Below are positions 26,470-35,829 of a DNA stretch of 64,000 bases, one piece after another (position 1 is the stretch's first letter; every line of letters starts with the position of its first letter). Under the pieces are notes generated by a model that was given only the letters and a program-made list of their open reading frames with translations, made no database searches and was not told the origin of the DNA. The stretch comes from Lewinella sp. LCG006 (GTDB taxonomy: Bacteria; Bacteroidota; Bacteroidia; Chitinophagales; Saprospiraceae), in NCBI RefSeq assembly GCF_040784935.1, contig NZ_CP160680.1, positions 1,603,501 through 1,667,500 on the forward strand, in the 5' to 3' direction. The position numbers and the translations under genes were made by a program.

Positions 26470-28194
26470 ATGTTTTTCAACTCGCAAGGCAAAGCCGAAG
26501 TTACCTACGACGCCATTGTTGTAGGCTCGGGAATTAGTGGTGGCTGGGCCGCCAAGGAGCTCAGTGAAAAGGGCTTAAAAACTTTAGTACTGGAACGTGG
26601 GCGTAACGTACGACACGGGGAGTACCCAACTGCTGGCAATGATCCTTGGGATTACGAAGGTGGCGAACGGGTGCCCCCTGAAGAAATAGAAGAACACTAC
26701 GCTAAACAAAATCGTACGGGCTATACCATTCAGCAGTCGCGTAAACATTTTTTCGTAAAGGACAGTGAGCACCCCTACAGTGAAGTGAAACGCTTCGACT
26801 GGATGCGTGGTTACCATGCCGGTGGCCGTTCACTGATGTGGGGTCGCCAAAGCTACCGCCTTAGTGATCTGGATTTTACGGCCAACCTTCGTGACGGTAT
26901 TGCGGTCGACTGGCCTATTCGGTACGCCGATTTAGCGCCTTGGTACCACTACGCGGAAACATTCGCTGGCATTAGTGGCCAGGCCGAGGGCCTAGCTCAC
27001 CTTCCTGATGGCAACTTTTTACCCCCCATGGAGCTCAACTGCGTGGAAAAAGAGTTGAAAAAGAGTATTGCAGCCAATTTTGATGGGCGTTTGCTCACCA
27101 TTGGTCGTACGGCTCACCTGACCGAGCCCAACCCCGCTATTCACGGCACCCGTGGCAAGTGCCAATCTCGGAATCGTTGTATGCGAGGCTGTCCCTTTGG
27201 TGCCTATTTTAGCAGTAATGCTGCTACCTTACCTGCTGCTGAAGCCACTGGCAATATGACACTACGCCCGCATTCCGTTGTCCATTCCATCATCATGGAT
27301 AAGGATACGGGTAAGGCCGCAGGTGTGAGGGTCATTGACGGTGAAACGGGCGAACAACACGAATTTTTCGCCAAAATTGTTTTCCTCTGCGCTTCTGCGC
27401 TTGGGAGTACCTTTATCTTAATGAACACCCAGACCGAGGATATGCCCGATGGACTGGGCAGTAGTAGCGGACAGCTAGGCCGCAACCTCATGGACCACCA
27501 TTTCAAGGTTGGTGCTCAAGGCCGTTATGATGGATTTGAAGACATGTATTACAAAGGTCGCCGCCCCAATGGCTTTTACATTCCACGCTTCCGGAACCTT
27601 GACGATGCCAGTAAGCGCAGTGATTATATTCGCGGCTTTGGTTATCAGGGAGCGGCGAGCCGCGAGAACTGGATGCGTGGCGTAAAAGAAATGGAAATGA
27701 CCGTAGGGGCTGATTTTAAAGATGCACTCATCCAGCCTGGTCCCTGGCAGTTGGGAATGAATGGTTTCGGAGAATGTTTGCCTTATGAAGACAACCGGGT
27801 CTACATTAATCACGATGTCAAAGATATTCATGGTCTCCCTACCCTAACGATGGATGCGGAGTTCAAGGACAATGAAATGGCGATGCGTAAAGACATGGCC
27901 GCCAGTGCAGCAGAAATGCTGGAAGCAGCTGGTTTCAAAGACATTGAGATGTATGACGAGGGTTCTTACCCCGGCCTCGGCATCCACGAAATGGGTACTG
28001 CCCGGATGGGGCGTGATCCTAAAACCAGTGTCCTCAACAAGTGGAACCAGGTTTGGGACGCTCCCAATGTTTTCGTTACCGATGGTGCTGCGATGACTTC
28101 AGCAGGTTGCCAGAATCCTTCGCTCACTTATATGGCACTTACTGCCAGAGCAGCTGATTACGCTGTGAATGAGCTGAAGAAAATGAATCTTTAA
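26470..28194 (+). CDS. GMC family oxidoreductase (FAD-dependent)
   Basis: The protein is 574 aa. The N-terminal FAD-binding motif is AIVVGSGISGGWAAKEL followed by LVLERG. The GMC pattern continues with YHAGGRSLMWGRQSYRLSD and a Cys-rich CQSRNRCMRGCPFGAY. The C-terminal active-site region has GIHEMGTARMG and VFVTDGAAMTSAGCQNP. It has no signal peptide of its own. The next gene (22-bp gap) encodes a gluconate-2-dehydrogenase-subunit-3-like partner with a twin-Arg-type leader, so the complex may be exported by the partner. The sugar or alcohol substrate is unknown. Confidence 0.93.
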   Translation: MFFNSQGKAEVTYDAIVVGSGISGGWAAKELSEKGLKTLVLERGRNVRHGEYPTAGNDPWDYEGGERVPPEEIEEHYAKQNRTGYTIQQSRKHFFVKDSEHPYSEVKRFDWMRGYHAGGRSLMWGRQSYRLSDLDFTANLRDGIAVDWPIRYADLAPWYHYAETFAGISGQAEGLAHLPDGNFLPPMELNCVEKELKKSIAANFDGRLLTIGRTAHLTEPNPAIHGTRGKCQSRNRCMRGCPFGAYFSSNAATLPAAEATGNMTLRPHSVVHSIIMDKDTGKAAGVRVIDGETGEQHEFFAKIVFLCASALGSTFILMNTQTEDMPDGLGSSSGQLGRNLMDHHFKVGAQGRYDGFEDMYYKGRRPNGFYIPRFRNLDDASKRSDYIRGFGYQGAASRENWMRGVKEMEMTVGADFKDALIQPGPWQLGMNGFGECLPYEDNRVYINHDVKDIHGLPTLTMDAEFKDNEMAMRKDMAASAAEMLEAAGFKDIEMYDEGSYPGLGIHEMGTARMGRDPKTSVLNKWNQVWDAPNVFVTDGAAMTSAGCQNPSLTYMALTARAADYAVNELKKMNL

Positions 28195-28215
28195 ATCAAT
28201 TTAAAACCTAACATT

Positions 28216-28821
28216 ATGGATCGCAGAGCTATCCTTAAATATACGGCCTACGTGACAGGCTACGCCATTACGGCACCACTTACCAGTGCCTTTCTGAGTG
28301 GTTGTAAAGCAGAACCTACGGCACCGGATTATGTGCCCGTCTATTTCTCAGAAGTAACTTACCAAAATCTGGTAGCCGTGGTAGATACCATGCTGCCCGC
28401 AACAAGCACACCTGGTGCGGTGGAGATTGGCGTTCCTGCATTCATGGACCTTGTCGTAGGGAAATACACCGAGGAAGAAGACCGCCTGAAAATGATGAAT
28501 GGCTTTGAAAGCTGGTTGACGACCGTACAAAACAACGCGGGTAACCCCTACCACGCCCTGCCTGCCGAAGAGCAATTGAAACTACTCAACGCCCTAGACC
28601 AGGAAGCGATCGCTACCGCTGAAAGCCTGGAAGGCAAAATATTGAGCGAGGATGAAATGAAAGCACTTCAACCGTGGTGGTTAGACATGAAAGCTCTGGC
28701 GATCAATGGTTACTTTGCTTCTGAAAAAATTGGAACGGAAGTCTTGGCTTATGACCCCGTTCCCGGGCCTTACCAAGGTTGCATTCCACTCAGCAATGTG
28801 GGAAAAACCTGGAGTTTATAA
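28216..28821 (+). CDS. Gluconate 2-dehydrogenase subunit 3-like protein
   Basis: The protein is 201 aa. The N-terminus has twin arginines (MDRRAILKY) before a hydrophobic stretch and a Cys in LSGCKAEP, consistent with a Tat-type lipoprotein. The body fits subunit 3: NLVAVVDTMLPATSTPGAVE, ALPAEEQLKLLNALDQEA and WWLDMKALAINGYFASE, ending YQGC. Such subunits pair with a GMC dehydrogenase and help export and mature it. It follows the GMC gene by 21 bp, so one operon is likely. Confidence 0.9.
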   Translation: MDRRAILKYTAYVTGYAITAPLTSAFLSGCKAEPTAPDYVPVYFSEVTYQNLVAVVDTMLPATSTPGAVEIGVPAFMDLVVGKYTEEEDRLKMMNGFESWLTTVQNNAGNPYHALPAEEQLKLLNALDQEAIATAESLEGKILSEDEMKALQPWWLDMKALAINGYFASEKIGTEVLAYDPVPGPYQGCIPLSNVGKTWSL

Positions 28822-28828
28822 ACAAAGA

Positions 28829-28863
28829 CAGCGCTTTGCTCCCATTCAGGGTGCAAAGCGCTG
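28829..28863 (+). terminator. Hairpin after the GMC operon
   Basis: CAGCGCTTTGC (28829-28839) pairs with GCAAAGCGCTG (28853-28863). It begins 8 bp after the operon's last stop codon. No T-run follows, so a transcript-stabilising role is also possible. The remaining gap to 29280 (about 420 bp) is AT-rich; I see no gene in it. Confidence 0.5.
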
Positions 28864-29280
28864 CTAGAAAAAAGAGGCAGCGCCACCACAGCACTACCTC
28901 AGCCCTAACCAAATAAAACCAAATTATATCGTTGAAAAGACTTTATGTCCTTTCTGATTGATAAACAAATATAGCAACTTATTGTACAAAATACAATTAC
29001 TCCAGATTCACCACCTCTCTTCTTTTTACGATCCATAAAAACCCATCTCGATGATTACATTTCTGCCTCCAATCGTAAAGGCTCGAGCTCCAGCAGCGAT
29101 CATCCTCCGCTCAAGCAGTCATTTTAAACAAGAAAAAAGACATTTCGTCAAATAAAATTTTGTTAGCTAAACAATTGCAAAATATTTCTCTAAATTCAGC
29201 ACAATACTAGCAACAACTAATAATCAGCGCCTTAGGACGTATCTCTGCTAATACACTCATTTTTCTACTATTCCAAAAAG

Positions 29281-30684
29281 ATGAAAACAAAGTCAATTTT
29301 TTTAGGATTATTATTCTTTGCCGCAACATCACCTTTGTTGATCGCTCAAGAGCAACAACAAGAAGAGGATGCACGGACAATTCGTGAAATTTATGATAAA
29401 GCCCTTACCGAAAGCTCATGCTACCAATGGCTTTATCACCTCACCAAAGAAGTTGGCGGCCGTTTGGCCGGTTCACCCCAATCAGCAGCAGCAGTTGCTT
29501 ATGGGCAACACATCCTGGATACGCTGGGCATGGACTCCGTTTATCTTCAAGCCTGTACCGTTCCCACCTGGATCAGAGGAGAAGCAGAACAAGTAAGGAT
29601 CGTTAATTCTCAACAGATTGGCACCCAGGAGCTTCACGCCCTGGCTTTAGGGCACAGTATAGGGACGGGGCCGGATGGCTTGGTCGCGGGAGTTATTGAA
29701 GTACAAAGTCTCGATGAGCTCGAAAAATTAGGGCGCGCAAAGCTTGAAGGTAAAATCGTTTTCTACAACCGCCCAATGGATCCTACCCAAATGAATACCT
29801 TTGCCGCTTATGGAGGTGCTGTAGATCAACGTGGAATTGGAGCATCAAAAGCCTCAGAATACGGTGCGGTAGCAACACTTGTACGCTCTATGACAACCCG
29901 CCTTGATGACATTCCACATACCGGAGCGATGGGCTATCAGGAAGGCGTCACACCCATTCCGGCCTTTGCCATTAGCACCAATGACGCCGAGTTGTTGAGT
30001 CGGTTACTGAAAAAAGAAGAGGTCAAAGTTTTTGTCCGCTCTACTTGCGAGCGTACACCCCCAGCTACTTCCTACAATGTCATTGGTGAAATTCGGGGAA
30101 GCACTCACCCGGAAGAGATCATTCTTATTGGTGGTCACCTCGACTCCTGGGATGTAGGGGAAGGTGCCCACGATGACGGAGCCGGTTGTGTGCACGCTAT
30201 GGAGGTCATTGAGCTACTCAAAAAAATGAATTACCAACCTCAGCGAACGATCCGTTGTGTGCTTTTCATGAACGAAGAAAGCGGACTGGGTGGTGCACGT
30301 GCCTACTGGCAAGCTTCTAATGATGCTGGCGAATACCACATGGCTGCTCTTGAATCTGATCGAGGAGGCTTTACCCCTAGAGGGTTTACTTTCGATGCAG
30401 ACGACAAGGTGTTTACCACAAAGTTCCAGCAGGTATACGAATGGTTGCCCCTTCTAGAACCCTATGGTCTCGGTTTGAAAAAAGGTGGCGGTGGAGCAGA
30501 CATCTCTGGTCTCAAAATTCAACAAGGCTTACTCATCGGGTATGAGCCCGACTCCCAACGTTATTTTGATTATCACCATACGGCGATTGACACCTTCGAG
30601 GCCGTCAATAAGCGGGAACTGGAATTGGGCGCAGCGTCCATTACTGCGCTGGTTTACTTACTGGACAAATATGGGTTGAAGTAG
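29281..30684 (+). CDS. Secreted M28 family zinc peptidase (carboxypeptidase Q-like)
   Basis: The protein is 467 aa with a signal peptide (LLFFAATSPLLIAQ). A PA-like insert is followed by the M28 catalytic domain. The zinc ligands and active-site residues are in order: His/Asp in GGHLDSWDVGEGAHDDGAG, Glu-Glu in FMNEESGLGG, Asp in ALESDRGG and His in DYHHTAIDTFEA. This is the aminopeptidase/carboxypeptidase Q layout. The enzyme probably degrades peptides outside the cytoplasm. A tandem repeat array separates it from hpt. Confidence 0.92.
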   Translation: MKTKSIFLGLLFFAATSPLLIAQEQQQEEDARTIREIYDKALTESSCYQWLYHLTKEVGGRLAGSPQSAAAVAYGQHILDTLGMDSVYLQACTVPTWIRGEAEQVRIVNSQQIGTQELHALALGHSIGTGPDGLVAGVIEVQSLDELEKLGRAKLEGKIVFYNRPMDPTQMNTFAAYGGAVDQRGIGASKASEYGAVATLVRSMTTRLDDIPHTGAMGYQEGVTPIPAFAISTNDAELLSRLLKKEEVKVFVRSTCERTPPATSYNVIGEIRGSTHPEEIILIGGHLDSWDVGEGAHDDGAGCVHAMEVIELLKKMNYQPQRTIRCVLFMNEESGLGGARAYWQASNDAGEYHMAALESDRGGFTPRGFTFDADDKVFTTKFQQVYEWLPLLEPYGLGLKKGGGGADISGLKIQQGLLIGYEPDSQRYFDYHHTAIDTFEAVNKRELELGAASITALVYLLDKYGLK

Positions 30685-30705
30685 ACAGCGGCGGCGGAGA
30701 CTCAA

Positions 30706-30889
30706 ACCAATAGATTGGTTAACTGGTCTTTTGGTGGGGAAATAGTTCCTGGGGCACCTCGCACCAATAGATTGGTTAAATAGTCTTTTGGTGGAAAAAT
30801 AGTACCTGGGCACCTCGCACCAAAAGACGGGTTAACTAGTCTTTATGCTAAAAAGCAGATGGGTAAACCAAAAGACGGGTTAAACGGTT
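30706..30889. repeat. Tandem repeat array, ~57-bp unit
   Basis: Units start at 30706, 30763 and 30819, with a partial one at 30867 (periods 57, 56, then shorter). The unit begins ACCAATAGATTGGTTAACTG and continues with TCTTTTGGTGG and CCTGGGGCACCTCGC. The core is the inverse of the repeat at 6971-7074. The units differ slightly, so this is not a CRISPR array; there are no unique spacers. Confidence 0.8.
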
Positions 30890-30939
30890 GGAGTAGCAAG
30901 CAATAATTACTAAACTTGCAGCACTAAAACGCCCCAGTA

Positions 30940-31488
30940 ATGACCGAGCACATAAAACTTCACGACCTTACTTTCAAGCCTTACTTGACGGAGGAAGCCA
31001 TCCAGCAAAGGGTAGCGGAGATAGGCAAGTTGCTAAGCGAGGAGTATGCTGGCCGAAAACCAGTCTTCATGGTCATGTTGAAAGGTGCTTTTGTTTTCGC
31101 CACGGATCTCATTCGTCTCTTTGAAGGTCCTGCCGAGGTGAGCTTTGTCCGAACCCAATCTTACATCGGCACAGAAACGACCCAGGATGTAAAAATCATC
31201 CTCGGCCCTACGCCCGAAGAGGTGCAAGGCCGGGATATCATTATCGTAGAAGATATTGTGGACAGTGGCCACACGATGAATCGTTTCCTCCCCATTCTGG
31301 AAGCCCAACAACCTCGGTCGATCAGCTTGGTCACCCTCTTGGTGAAACCAGATATGCTACAAAAAGAAGTCAAGATTGATCACGTAGGATTCTCCATTCC
31401 GCCGAAGTTTGTCGTTGGGTATGGGCTGGATTACAATGGGTTGGGGAGAAATCTTAGAGCGATCTATCAGTTGGCGGAGGAGGTTTAG
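30940..31488 (+). CDS. hpt: Hypoxanthine phosphoribosyltransferase
   Basis: The protein is 182 aa, the standard length. It has the PRPP-binding motif IIIVEDIVDSGHTM, the flexible-loop region SYIGTETTQDVKI and the C-terminal VGYGLDYNGLGRNL typical of bacterial Hpt. It salvages hypoxanthine and guanine to IMP and GMP in the cytoplasm. It stands alone after the repeat array at 30706-30889. Confidence 0.94.
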   Translation: MTEHIKLHDLTFKPYLTEEAIQQRVAEIGKLLSEEYAGRKPVFMVMLKGAFVFATDLIRLFEGPAEVSFVRTQSYIGTETTQDVKIILGPTPEEVQGRDIIIVEDIVDSGHTMNRFLPILEAQQPRSISLVTLLVKPDMLQKEVKIDHVGFSIPPKFVVGYGLDYNGLGRNLRAIYQLAEEV

Positions 31489-31525
31489 CTCCGCCACGCA
31501 TATCTATCAAAGTGCAAAACAAGCC

Positions 31526-32104
31526 CTACTCCAACATAAGCTGAGCCAAATTCAGCAGCTTCTTTTGAAAGCCATCGGCATCATCTTGTTTTGAAGAAGC
31601 TTCCAGGTTGAGCTCAATTTTTTCTCCAAAACGACTACGAAGCTGGTAATAATACTGCCCTTGTTGTTGAAAGGTACCAAAAACAGCCTGGCTGCCCAGC
31701 CCTTTTACCTCCTGATAAGTATAGCCTTGCTCTCCTTCCGTGAGCAACTGCTGCATACTGCGGCTCAGGACTCCGTTGGCCTGTGATTTTTCACTTTTCC
31801 ATGCTAGTCTTACCAGCGCAGTTTCCCCTGTTGGGATGAAATAATTACAGACAGAAACCTTGCGATCTTTAAAACTCATCATCGTCTGAGCAGTCACTTC
31901 AGCGGCTGTCCATCCCATGACCTTGGCCATCGTTGCTGCCGAAACTTGCTCACAAGCATCTATGAGCTTGGGCTCTTCGATCTGGCTGGTAGCTTCTACC
32001 ACATTGCTTTGGATAGCTTCTGCGGAAGTTTCGGTTCCTTCCTCTTTAGGTTGGCTACAGGAAAACATTACGATCAAGAAAAAAAAGGAGAACAGTAATT
32101 TCAT
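31526..32104 (-). CDS. Hypothetical lipoprotein
   Basis: The protein is 192 aa. A lipoprotein signal (LFSFFFLIVMFSC) is followed by a short acidic linker. The body contains IDACEQVSAATMAKVMGW and SVCNYFIPTGETALVRLAW, the pattern of a conserved small periplasmic domain with one Cys pair. I do not recognise a precise family. It is convergent with hpt and lies 29 bp downstream of the substrate-binding-protein gene on the same strand. Confidence 0.78.
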   Translation of the reverse strand: MKLLFSFFFLIVMFSCSQPKEEGTETSAEAIQSNVVEATSQIEEPKLIDACEQVSAATMAKVMGWTAAEVTAQTMMSFKDRKVSVCNYFIPTGETALVRLAWKSEKSQANGVLSRSMQQLLTEGEQGYTYQEVKGLGSQAVFGTFQQQGQYYYQLRSRFGEKIELNLEASSKQDDADGFQKKLLNLAQLMLE

Positions 32105-32133
32105 TTTCAGTTTTTATTTAAAGTTTAATTCAA

Positions 32134-32997
32134 TCAACTCCGCGTCCACACCAACTCAGGCACTTCCTCTTCCTCGGTGATGATGCCCGCACTGCGCAGC
32201 GAATAAAGGACACTCTTCAGCATCTTGTTACTGACCCAGCCGTGGATGGCCCATTCGGTGCTGTGGTACCAACGGATCGCATTTTCAAGGGTGATGCCGT
32301 AGCGTTCGCTGACCAAGGTTGTGACCTGCTCATTGTGCATAAAACTATCGCAGGCATCATGGATAGTGCGTAGCAACCGGACAATATTGTCAGGCTGTTC
32401 TTCCAGGATTTTGTCCGTAGCAGCAATCACAAAACAAGGCCAAGGGGTAAGAAACTCTCCAATTCGCTTCAATTGGCCCGATTTCACGTAAGGTTTGGTC
32501 GTATATTTTTCCCAATAGAAAACATCGGTTTCTTTTTTAGCAAGCGACTCCAAAGCGCCATCCAGGTTGCGTATTACCTGAAATTGCTCTTTCTCAATCT
32601 GCTCTTCTTTGCTATTAGCATCCACGATAGCCATCAGGTGAGACCCCGAACCAAAGCGGCTGATCGCGTATTTTTTATCGAAAATGTCACGATAATCATC
32701 CAGTGGATTATCCGCAGCAGTATGCACTCCCCAAGTAAGCGGAGAGATCACGTAATTACTGATGATCTTGCTAGGGTTACCGTGAATGATAGCCTTGATA
32801 ATCCCCTCGGTAAGCAGAATACACACATCTACCTCACCGTTTTTCAAGGCTTCCGTCATCTGTCCGGTGCCTCCTTTGTAGGTGGTCCATTCTACCTGGA
32901 TGCCTCGCTTGCTGAAGTCACCGTTTTCTATCGCTAAATGGATGGGAAGGTTGAAGTGCTCGGGTACTCCACCGATCCGAATTGTATTTTCCTTCAT
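32134..32997 (-). CDS. Substrate-binding-protein-like protein without signal peptide
   Basis: The protein is 287 aa. It fits the NMT1/SsuA-type periplasmic binding fold: LPIHLAIENGDFSKRGIQVE, GEVDVCILLTEG, RFGSGSHLMA and FVIAATDKILEEQPD. The start at 32997 leads straight into the fold (KENTIRIGGVPEH); no signal peptide or lipobox is present, and no ABC permease or ATPase gene is adjacent. It may be a cytoplasmic binder or enzyme relative (for example of the thiamin-precursor type). The ligand is unknown. Confidence 0.8.
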   Translation of the reverse strand: MKENTIRIGGVPEHFNLPIHLAIENGDFSKRGIQVEWTTYKGGTGQMTEALKNGEVDVCILLTEGIIKAIIHGNPSKIISNYVISPLTWGVHTAADNPLDDYRDIFDKKYAISRFGSGSHLMAIVDANSKEEQIEKEQFQVIRNLDGALESLAKKETDVFYWEKYTTKPYVKSGQLKRIGEFLTPWPCFVIAATDKILEEQPDNIVRLLRTIHDACDSFMHNEQVTTLVSERYGITLENAIRWYHSTEWAIHGWVSNKMLKSVLYSLRSAGIITEEEEVPELVWTRS

Positions 32998-33441
32998 TTG
33001 GTAAAGTTAGTAGAAATCTTTTTTCTACTATCCCCTTGAGTATAAAGTTTCCTACTCGAGAACAGTGCTGCTAATCAAAGAAGAAGAAATAAGTCTGAGC
33101 CGGCGCAACTTTTTCTTTTTAGGCGAGTCTTTTTTACCAGACAAGGCGCGAGGAGGAGGAGCTTTTTTGAGGATTCGCCGCAACGCTCTGTATAATCGAT
33201 GTCGGCGCGTTTAACAATTATTGCCCGTGCGCACACACGTGTGAGAGATTTTTGTACCTTCTTGACCGAAGTTCGACAAAATTATCACCACGACAAACAG
33301 TTCCTTTCGATGTCCCGTTTTCTCCCCGAAGTACGCTATTGTCAAGATACCTACACGCTCGCTACCTCATGCATGCGTGCGAATTTTCATTCTTTTTGTG
33401 CATAAGTTTGATCTATTTCTTTCTCCCACAAAACACCCCAG
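32998..33441. other. Gene-free stretch before the second TonB-type barrel
   Basis: I see no gene here. It contains the palindrome CACACGTGTG (33234-33243) and a TAAGTTTG (33403-33410), which matches the Bacteroidota -7 promoter box TAnnTTTG, 31 bp before the start codon at 33442. A matching -33 TTG box at the usual distance is not evident. Confidence 0.35.
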
Positions 33442-35814
33442 ATGAAAACATTTTTACTCGTTTTAACGCTAGTCATAGCCAACAATCTTTCCGCTACAAC
33501 CTTCGCGGCTAAAGCCAATATTTCTGGTCGAATTGTAGATGCAGATGGTGGATTTCCCCTGGAATTTGCTACAATTTCAGCCTTTGATAGTGAGGAAATC
33601 TTAGTTACTGGTGAAAGTACAGATAGTACCGGAAGGTTTTTACTTCGTTTGCCTAAGGGCCAGTACAAGCTGCGGATTGAGTTTATAGGTTATTCAGCAT
33701 TAGATACTATGATTTTGGTAAGTAAGGATTTGGACATTGGAGACATTAAATTATCCTCAAGTGCAATAGCCCTTGAAGAAGCAACGGTAACAGCTGAACG
33801 TAGTAGACTTACCCTAAAACTTGACAAGCAAATTTTTGATGTTGGCGCAGACATTATTTCTCAAGGAGGAACAGCCAATGAAGTGCTCGATAATGTCCCC
33901 ATGATCAATGTATCACCAGATGGTGTCGTTAGCCTGCGAGGCAATTCCAGCGTCAAGGTGCTTATTAATGGCAAACCAAGTGCCTTGGCCGACAATAATG
34001 CACTCCAAGGTATCCCTGCGGCCAACATCGCCAAAGTCGAAATTATTAGCAGCCCTTCAGCACGTTATGAAGCTTCGGGTACAGCAGGGATCATCAATAT
34101 TATCCTTAAAGATGATAGTGCAAAAAATGGGGGTGGCCAAGTAAGTGCTTCTGTCGGCATTCCTGTTGATTATCGGCTCAATGGTAGTTTTTCACGAAGC
34201 GAAAACAAATGGACTTATTTTGGTAATGCAGGCCTCCGCTATTCTAATTATTTCAGTATCGGAGAGGCCGAGCGAATCAGCCTTTTGCCGAGCGGTACTC
34301 AAATATTACGCGAAGACTTAGACCAGGATCGTAACGATAGAGCCGGACATGGATTTGGAGGAGTTGATTTTCGCCCGACTGACAAAACTACCTTTAGTGC
34401 CAGTTATTCTATTTACCACCAAACGAACGATGATTTATCTGAGGTGAATTATAATTACTTTGATGGTTCTGAAAACTTGGAGCGTGATTGGCTACAGAGC
34501 TACGATTATCTTGAACCAGAGACTTATCACCAAATCGAAGCGTCTTATGCGCAAGATTTTTCAAAAGAAGGCACGAAGCTTTTTATACTTTTCCAGAATG
34601 ATTTTTGGAAGAATGACGAACAAGAATTAACGATCATCAGCGAACGTTTTCCTTTGACCACCGAGGCACTAAGGCTGCGAACTCGCAACATTGAAAGTAG
34701 TAATGACTACCTCTTGCAAGGCGACTATGAGCAAAAATTAGGATCTAACGGAAAATTGGAAATTGGCCTACGTGGCGAGAGTCGCATTATTTCTAGCGAT
34801 TACCTTGCCGAGGAAAAACAAGGTAGTGAATTCCAGGTCTATCGAGGTCTTGAAAATCTAGTCGATTATTACGAACGGATAGCAGCGGGCTATGCCCAGT
34901 ATGCATTTGAAAAAGATGCTTGGGGTATTCAGGTTGGTTTGCGTAGCGAATACACCAATGTAAGGGTAGAAGATACAAAATCAGAAACAGAAGATATTAA
35001 AAAGTCCTATAACTGGATCTTTCCTTCCGCTACGGTAAGTTATAAATTTTCAACAAAATTGAATGCCAGCCTAGGATATAGCAAGCGAATTCAACGTCCA
35101 AGATTTTCACAATTAAATCCCTTTGGAGGTATTGAAAACCCCAATGAGCTAAGATTTGGAAATGCAGATTTAAATCCAAGCTTTAGAGATCATATCGAAT
35201 TGAAAGTTCTTTACAATAGTGATAAATTGACCCTTTCGCCCTATCTAACTGCCCATTTCATTGATGGATTTTACGATACTCAGGTACTGCAAGACAGCAG
35301 CGGACTGGTTACCTATTTCCCTATAAACCTGGATCAAGAGCGTATCCTGGAAGCTGGACTCATCCTTACTTACGAACCTTTTAAAGGATGGCAATTTAAT
35401 GGCGAAACCCGGGTAGCAGAGTTTAAGCAAAGGGGGTTTTATGAAGGAGTTGATTATGGTAACTCCTTTCAGACTTTTAGTGCTGAATTAGGACTTCGTG
35501 GAAAATTGCCAAAAGATTTTCGTATCCAGACTACGTTTTATTACTACGGAGGGCAACGTTATTTACAATCTTACCAAGACCCATTATACGGTATAAATGC
35601 CGGCTTGAGTAGAAATTTTTTAAGCGACCGATTACAAGTGACCCTTAATGTACGCAACCTATTCGCACTGTCCGTATATAAAGGTGGTGCTACGCTTCCT
35701 GCTTTTACGAATACCTATGCACGACAGTGGCAAGGTCAGCGAATAGGATTGACAGTTGCCTGGGATATCGGTGCCGATGTTCGGGTAAGACGCGCAAGGG
35801 GAAGTATAAGGTAA
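33442..35814 (+). CDS. TonB-type outer-membrane beta-barrel family protein
   Basis: The protein is 790 aa with a signal peptide. It has a carboxypeptidase-regulatory N-domain (about 25-110, ISGRIVDADGGFPLEFATIS), a plug domain (about 120-225) with VLDNVPMINVSPDGVVSLRG and VKVLINGKPSALA, and a barrel starting near GSFSRSENKWTYFGNAGLRY. The SSPSARYEASGTAGIINIIL segment is typical of this OMP family. The substrate is unknown. It is a single gene, convergent with the GH43 gene 15 bp away. Confidence 0.92.
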   Translation: MKTFLLVLTLVIANNLSATTFAAKANISGRIVDADGGFPLEFATISAFDSEEILVTGESTDSTGRFLLRLPKGQYKLRIEFIGYSALDTMILVSKDLDIGDIKLSSSAIALEEATVTAERSRLTLKLDKQIFDVGADIISQGGTANEVLDNVPMINVSPDGVVSLRGNSSVKVLINGKPSALADNNALQGIPAANIAKVEIISSPSARYEASGTAGIINIILKDDSAKNGGGQVSASVGIPVDYRLNGSFSRSENKWTYFGNAGLRYSNYFSIGEAERISLLPSGTQILREDLDQDRNDRAGHGFGGVDFRPTDKTTFSASYSIYHQTNDDLSEVNYNYFDGSENLERDWLQSYDYLEPETYHQIEASYAQDFSKEGTKLFILFQNDFWKNDEQELTIISERFPLTTEALRLRTRNIESSNDYLLQGDYEQKLGSNGKLEIGLRGESRIISSDYLAEEKQGSEFQVYRGLENLVDYYERIAAGYAQYAFEKDAWGIQVGLRSEYTNVRVEDTKSETEDIKKSYNWIFPSATVSYKFSTKLNASLGYSKRIQRPRFSQLNPFGGIENPNELRFGNADLNPSFRDHIELKVLYNSDKLTLSPYLTAHFIDGFYDTQVLQDSSGLVTYFPINLDQERILEAGLILTYEPFKGWQFNGETRVAEFKQRGFYEGVDYGNSFQTFSAELGLRGKLPKDFRIQTTFYYYGGQRYLQSYQDPLYGINAGLSRNFLSDRLQVTLNVRNLFALSVYKGGATLPAFTNTYARQWQGQRIGLTVAWDIGADVRVRRARGSIR

Positions 35815-35829
35815 CGCGAGGAATTTGTA

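Noticed and set aside
30706-30889. Possible CRISPR array (regular ~57-bp period)
   Set aside because: The whole period is conserved, there are no unique spacers between short repeats, and no cas genes are nearby. It is a plain tandem repeat.
33061-33200. Possible further repeat copy near AGACAAGGCGCGAGGAGGAG
   Set aside because: It has a GC/AT pattern like the hairpin repeats, but no shared termini or convincing inverted arms could be aligned.
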